Positions 60,904-64,000 of a stretch of 64,000 nucleotides of DNA are shown in pieces. Source of the stretch: Streptomyces roseus. GTDB taxonomy: Bacteria; Actinomycetota; Actinomycetes; Streptomycetales; Streptomycetaceae. Each line of letters opens with the position of its first letter. Positions within the stretch are counted from its first letter, which is position 1. The notes below the pieces were generated by a model that saw nothing but the letters and a program-made list of their open reading frames with translations, ran no database searches and was not told the origin of the DNA. Location: assembly GCF_001044425.1 (NCBI RefSeq), contig NZ_LFML01000051.1, forward strand, positions 1-64,000. The letters are read 5' to 3'. The position numbers were made by a program, and so were the translations under genes.

Positions 60904-61677
60904 TCAGGAGGCGACGCGGGCTTCGTGCGTGATCTCCACGTCACCCGAGTCTCCGAAGGTCAGGCGGCAGGTGTCCGCACGGTACGTGGCCACCGAGACG
61001 GCTGCCGTCCCCGCGGCGGTGAAGTACCGGGTCGTGACCACGAGCACCGGCGCCCCAGGCAGCCGGTCCAGTTCCTTGGCGTCATCGGCGCGCGCCGAGC
61101 CGAGCTCCACCGAGCGGTCCTGCCCCTCCAGGGCGAGCCGCTGGAGCTCGCGCAGCACGGCCCGGCCGCGGGCGGCTCCGGCCGGGCCGTCGATGGCGGA
61201 GAGGCCGGGTACGGAGGCGGCCGGGACGTACAGCAGCTCGGCGGCGACGGCCTGCCCGTGGGAGACCCTGGTCCGGCGCACGGTGTGCACGGGCTGGTCG
61301 GCGACGGCGGCGCCGCCCAGCAGTTTCAGGACGGCGGCGGACGGCAGGGCGGCTTCGGCGCCGTCCGCGTCCACGAGCTCCCAGCCGTCGACGCTCTCGC
61401 CCGGCCAGCCCTGCCCCGAGCTGCCGACCGCGACGCCGACCCGCGGCGGGGCGACGGTGGTGCCCACCCCGCGGCGGCGCTGCAGCCGTCCTTCGAGTTC
61501 GAGCTGCTCCAGGGCCTGGCGCAGGGTCGCGCGGGCGACTCCGAAGCGGGCGGCGAGCTCGCGCTCGTTCGGCAGGATCTCGCCCACCGCGAAGTCCTGG
61601 TCGAGCGCTTCGCTGAGGACGGTCTTGAGGTGCCAGTACTTAGGCTCCGGCACCGTTTCGAGCTGCGTGGTCCCCAC
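60904..61677 (-). CDS. GntR family transcriptional regulator with UTRA domain (HutC subfamily)
   Basis: The 257-residue regulator starts best at GTG 61677 because GGAGGAG lies 7 bp before it. The longer ATG at 61695 contains that ribosome site inside its coding sequence. The N-terminal winged HTH (NERELAARFGVARATLRQALEQLELEGRL, in part, about residues 40-75) is followed by a UTRA effector domain. A TTGGTC-N2-GACCAA dyad overlaps its own -35 box, so autoregulation is likely. HutC-type effectors are usually small sugars, amino acids or their phosphates; none can be named here. Confidence 0.87.
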   Translation of the reverse strand: MGTTQLETVPEPKYWHLKTVLSEALDQDFAVGEILPNERELAARFGVARATLRQALEQLELEGRLQRRRGVGTTVAPPRVGVAVGSSGQGWPGESVDGWELVDADGAEAALPSAAVLKLLGGAAVADQPVHTVRRTRVSHGQAVAAELLYVPAASVPGLSAIDGPAGAARGRAVLRELQRLALEGQDRSVELGSARADDAKELDRLPGAPVLVVTTRYFTAAGTAAVSVATYRADTCRLTFGDSGDVEITHEARVAS

Positions 61678-61767
61678 CCTGACTCCTCCTGCCATCGCTG
61701 CAATCGCCGTGTTCCAGCGGCAGTTCCGCGCCTTTGTTTATTAAAGGTTCCTGCACTATCCCTAGCG

Positions 61768-61802
61768 ACGATAGGACGGCGCACCCCCTTGGTCAAGACC
61801 AA
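61768..61802 (-). promoter_or_regulatory. gntR promoter with operator over the -35 box
   Basis: On the minus strand, TTGACC (61791-61796) and TATCGT (61768-61773) are exactly 17 bp apart. The -35 lies within TTGGTC-AA-GACCAA (61789-61802 on the plus strand), which matches the DasR-type consensus at 12 of 16 positions. CTATC-N9-GATAG (61756-61774) overlaps the -10. Autorepression by the GntR protein is the simplest reading. Confidence 0.6.
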
Positions 61803-61973
61803 TCCTCACCCCTTTACCGGGCACATCGGGCATACGTATCAAGCCGTTCATGCGATGTTCTGCTCACCGCGACACGCGCCGCAGGCTTGTCCCGCCGGGC
61901 TACCGGGCGGTAATCATGGCGGTAGTCATTACTGACAACCTGTCTCACACGCGTCCACCCGACGAGGAGCAGC

Positions 61974-62825
61974 ATGACCGCCACGGTCTCCTTCCCGATC
62001 GAATCGCCGCTGGGTCCCCGCACCGCCACCGTCGCCTACGAGCGCAAGGGCTCGGGCACACCGCTCCTCCTGCTGCACGGCATCGGCCACCACCTCCAGG
62101 CCTGGCACCCGGTGACCGACATCCTGGCGGCCGAGCACGACGTGATCGCCGTCGACCTGCCCGGCTTCGGCGCCTCGGAGCCGCTGCCCCAAGGGGTCCC
62201 GTACGACCTCGGCACCTTCGTCCCCGCTCTCGGCGCGCTCTGCGCGGCCCTCGGCGTCGAGCGCCCGCACGTGGTCGGCAACTCCCTCGGCGGGCTCCTC
62301 GCCCTCGAAATGGGCCGGAGCGGCCTCGTCCGCTCGGTCACCGCGCTCTCCCCCGCCGGGTTCTGGACCGAGGCCGAGCGCAAGTACGCCTTCGCCACCC
62401 TGCGCGCCATGCGCGTCGGCGCGCTCACGCTGCCCCCCTCCACCCTGGAACGGCTCTCCCGCAGCGCCGCCGGCCGGGCCGCGCTCACCGGCACCATCTA
62501 CGCGCACCCGGCCCGCCGTTCCCCCGAGGCCGTGGTCGCCGAGACCGTCGCCCTGCGCGAGGCCACCGGCTTCGAGGAGACGCTGGCCGCGGGCCGCTTC
62601 GTACGCTTCACCTCGAACGTGCCCGGCCTGCCGGTCACCATCGCCTGGGGCTCCCGCGACCGCCTGCTCCTGCCCCGCCAGGGCGTGCGCGCCAAGCGGA
62701 CGGTCCCGGACGCCCGCCTCGTCCGGCTCCGCGGCTGCGGCCACGTCCCGATGAACGACGACCCGGCGCTGGTCTGCCGCGTGGTTCTGGACACGGTGCG
62801 CGCGACAACCGGCCACTCGGCCTGA
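61974..62825 (+). CDS. Alpha/beta-fold hydrolase
   Basis: GAGGAG lies 5-6 bp before the ATG. The 283-residue protein has LLLLHGIGHH (oxyanion region), IAVDLPGFGASE, the nucleophile elbow VGNSLGG, and a C-terminal GCGHVPMNDDP with the catalytic His. There is no signal peptide. It is divergent from the GntR regulator across about 296 bp and may be one of its targets. The substrate, probably an ester or epoxide, is not predictable. Confidence 0.88.
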   Translation: MTATVSFPIESPLGPRTATVAYERKGSGTPLLLLHGIGHHLQAWHPVTDILAAEHDVIAVDLPGFGASEPLPQGVPYDLGTFVPALGALCAALGVERPHVVGNSLGGLLALEMGRSGLVRSVTALSPAGFWTEAERKYAFATLRAMRVGALTLPPSTLERLSRSAAGRAALTGTIYAHPARRSPEAVVAETVALREATGFEETLAAGRFVRFTSNVPGLPVTIAWGSRDRLLLPRQGVRAKRTVPDARLVRLRGCGHVPMNDDPALVCRVVLDTVRATTGHSA

Positions 62826-62838
62826 GCGGCTGACGGCT

Positions 62839-62860
62839 GTTCATCCCCGGTTCGGTTGGG
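62839..62860 (+). promoter_or_regulatory. PHO box-like direct repeat before the PhoD-type gene
   Basis: GTTCATCCCCG and GTTCGGTTGGG are adjacent 11-bp units. The first fits the streptomycete PhoP repeat (GTTCAYYYR type) well; the second only partly. The site is 71 bp before the start of the phosphatase gene, where PhoP control would be expected. Confidence 0.45.
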
Positions 62861-62931
62861 CGACGCGGGCGGGCCCGTGTGCGACGGCACACTGGTCCGA
62901 CCCGTCCCCGCCGGCCCCTGGAGACGCTCCG

Positions 62932-64000
62932 ATGGCACCGATGCCGCACACCCGACGGTCCCTGCTCGGCGGTTCACTCGCCGTTCCGGTGGGCCTTGCC
63001 CTGTCCGGCGCGCTCGCCGCGCCCGCGTTCGCCGCACCCGCCACCGCAGCGGCGTTCACCCGCTCCGGGCGCCCGAGCGCGCCGTGGGGCACCCAGTCCG
63101 GTGAGATCACCGCGCACTCGGCCACCCTCTGGACCCGCTCCGACCGCCCCGCCCGGATGTACGTCGAGACCTCCCCGAGCGAGTCCTTCCGCTACGGCGT
63201 CCGGCGGCACGGCGGCCCCTTCCTCGGCCCCGCCACCGACTTCACCGGCACCACGACCCTGCGCGACCTTCCGCCCGGGCAGCAGATCCACTACCGGGTG
63301 GTCCTGGCCGACCCGGACGACCCGCGCCGCACGGGCGAGCCTGCCCGCGGCACCTTCCGGACCACCCCCGTCTCCCGCCGCCACCCCGTGCGCTTCCTGT
63401 GGTCCGGGGACCTCGCGGGCCAGGGCTGGGGCATCAACCCGGACCTCGGCGGCTACCGCGTCTTCGACGAGATGCGCCGGCGCGACCCGGACTTCTTCCT
63501 CTTCAGCGGCGACACCATCTACGCCGACGGGCCGATCCAGGCCTCCGTACCGCTGCACGACGGCAGCATCTGGCGCAACATCACCACCGAGGAGAAGGCG
63601 AAGGTCGCCGAGACCCTCGACGAGTTCCGCGGGAACTTCCGCTACAACCTGCTCGATCGCAACCTGCGCGAGTTCAACGCCCAGGTACCGGTGCTCGCCC
63701 AGTGGGACGACCACGAGGTGCGCAACAACTGGTACCCCGGCCAGGTGATCGACGCCCCCCGCTACACCGTGCGCGACGTCGACACCCTCGCCGGCCGCGC
63801 CCGCCGCGCCTTCGGCGAGTACTTCCCGGTCACCGACCTGCGCGGCGGCCGCGCCGAGGGCCGCATGTACCGGGTGATGCGGTACGGGCCGCTGCTCGAC
63901 GTGTTCGTCCTCGACATGCGCACCTACCGCGACGCCAACTCCCCCGGCCGCCAGACCGTGGACCCCGTCGGCATCCTGGGCCGCGAGCAGCTGGCCTGGC
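62932..64000 (+). CDS. phoD: Secreted PhoD-type alkaline phosphatase/phosphodiesterase (3'-truncated)
   Basis: The frame is open to the end of the window (356 codons visible). A twin-arginine signal (HTRRSLLGGSLAVPVGLALSG, in part) suggests Tat export, as known for PhoD enzymes. After an N-terminal fibronectin-like domain comes the PhoD catalytic core with FSGDTIYAD and QWDDHEVRNNW metal-site motifs. PhoD enzymes use Fe3+/Ca2+ and release phosphate from mono- and diesters, including teichoic acids, outside the cell. GGAG lies 9 bp before the ATG. A PHO box-like repeat lies upstream, consistent with induction by phosphate starvation. Confidence 0.88.
   Translation, partial: MAPMPHTRRSLLGGSLAVPVGLALSGALAAPAFAAPATAAAFTRSGRPSAPWGTQSGEITAHSATLWTRSDRPARMYVETSPSESFRYGVRRHGGPFLGPATDFTGTTTLRDLPPGQQIHYRVVLADPDDPRRTGEPARGTFRTTPVSRRHPVRFLWSGDLAGQGWGINPDLGGYRVFDEMRRRDPDFFLFSGDTIYADGPIQASVPLHDGSIWRNITTEEKAKVAETLDEFRGNFRYNLLDRNLREFNAQVPVLAQWDDHEVRNNWYPGQVIDAPRYTVRDVDTLAGRARRAFGEYFPVTDLRGGRAEGRMYRVMRYGPLLDVFVLDMRTYRDANSPGRQTVDPVGILGREQLAW

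Overview
This 64 kb window is high-GC actinobacterial chromosome, almost certainly Streptomyces or a close relative. Signs are the strong G/C bias at third codon positions, frequent GTG and TTG starts, many short start/stop overlaps, and marker families such as DUF397/WhiJ-like cassettes, DUF5999, LppU/SCO3897-type proteins, MurT/GatD, urease without ureE, and many secreted hydrolases. I recognise no rRNA, tRNA, CRISPR array, transposase, integrase or large biosynthetic cluster. The window is open at both ends: an AspC/TyrB-type aminotransferase lacks its 5' end and a PhoD-type phosphatase lacks its 3' end.

Layout. 1-11.4 kb: aminotransferase, a secreted dipeptidase-like hydrolase with a discoidin domain, TetR and LysR regulators, a large secreted M4-M28 double-peptidase fusion, and an overlapping VWA/membrane-protein pair. 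11.4-14.2 kb: a histidine kinase, response regulator and DUF4097 operon. 14.3-21.1 kb: a membrane protein, DUF2278, a DUF6445 dioxygenase-like protein, an acyltransferase, a molybdopterin enzyme with its cytochrome b partner, a secreted beta-propeller protein and a small membrane protein. 21.3-26.3 kb: an FN3 lipoprotein, a STAND ATPase, DUF5999 plus a 30-residue ORF, an SRPBCC protein and an LppU-like protein. 26.3-34.6 kb is mostly housekeeping: acyl-CoA dehydrogenase with divergent TetR, peptide deformylase, murT-gatD, pfkA, CtaG and a PlsC-type acyltransferase.

34.7-41.2 kb: a secreted tripeptidyl-aminopeptidase-like hydrolase, then the urease operon ureABCFGD on the minus strand. 41.5-43.3 kb: an HTH/DUF397/anti-sigma-like ATPase trio. 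43.3-47.9 kb: biotin synthesis, with bioF divergent from bioB-bioA-bioD. 47.9-55.4 kb: a lipoprotein, a methyltransferase, a GNAT protein, two overlapping CorC/CNNM paralogues, a GDSL hydrolase, purB and a Mug-type DNA glycosylase. 55.4-59.5 kb: a small hypothetical protein and an ABC transporter facing a two-component system across a long palindrome. 59.6-64.0 kb: a ROK regulator, a GntR regulator, an alpha/beta hydrolase and the truncated PhoD gene.

The strongest leads for new biology are regulatory or compositional. They include tandem perfect palindromes before the LppU-like gene, a 24-bp palindrome between the ABC transporter and its two-component system, and a GTTAC-N5-GTARC motif at two distant promoters. 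Others are an operator-like site on the gntR -35 box, the M4-M28 fusion, and the DUF5999/30-residue gene pair. No wholly new multi-gene system stands out unambiguously.
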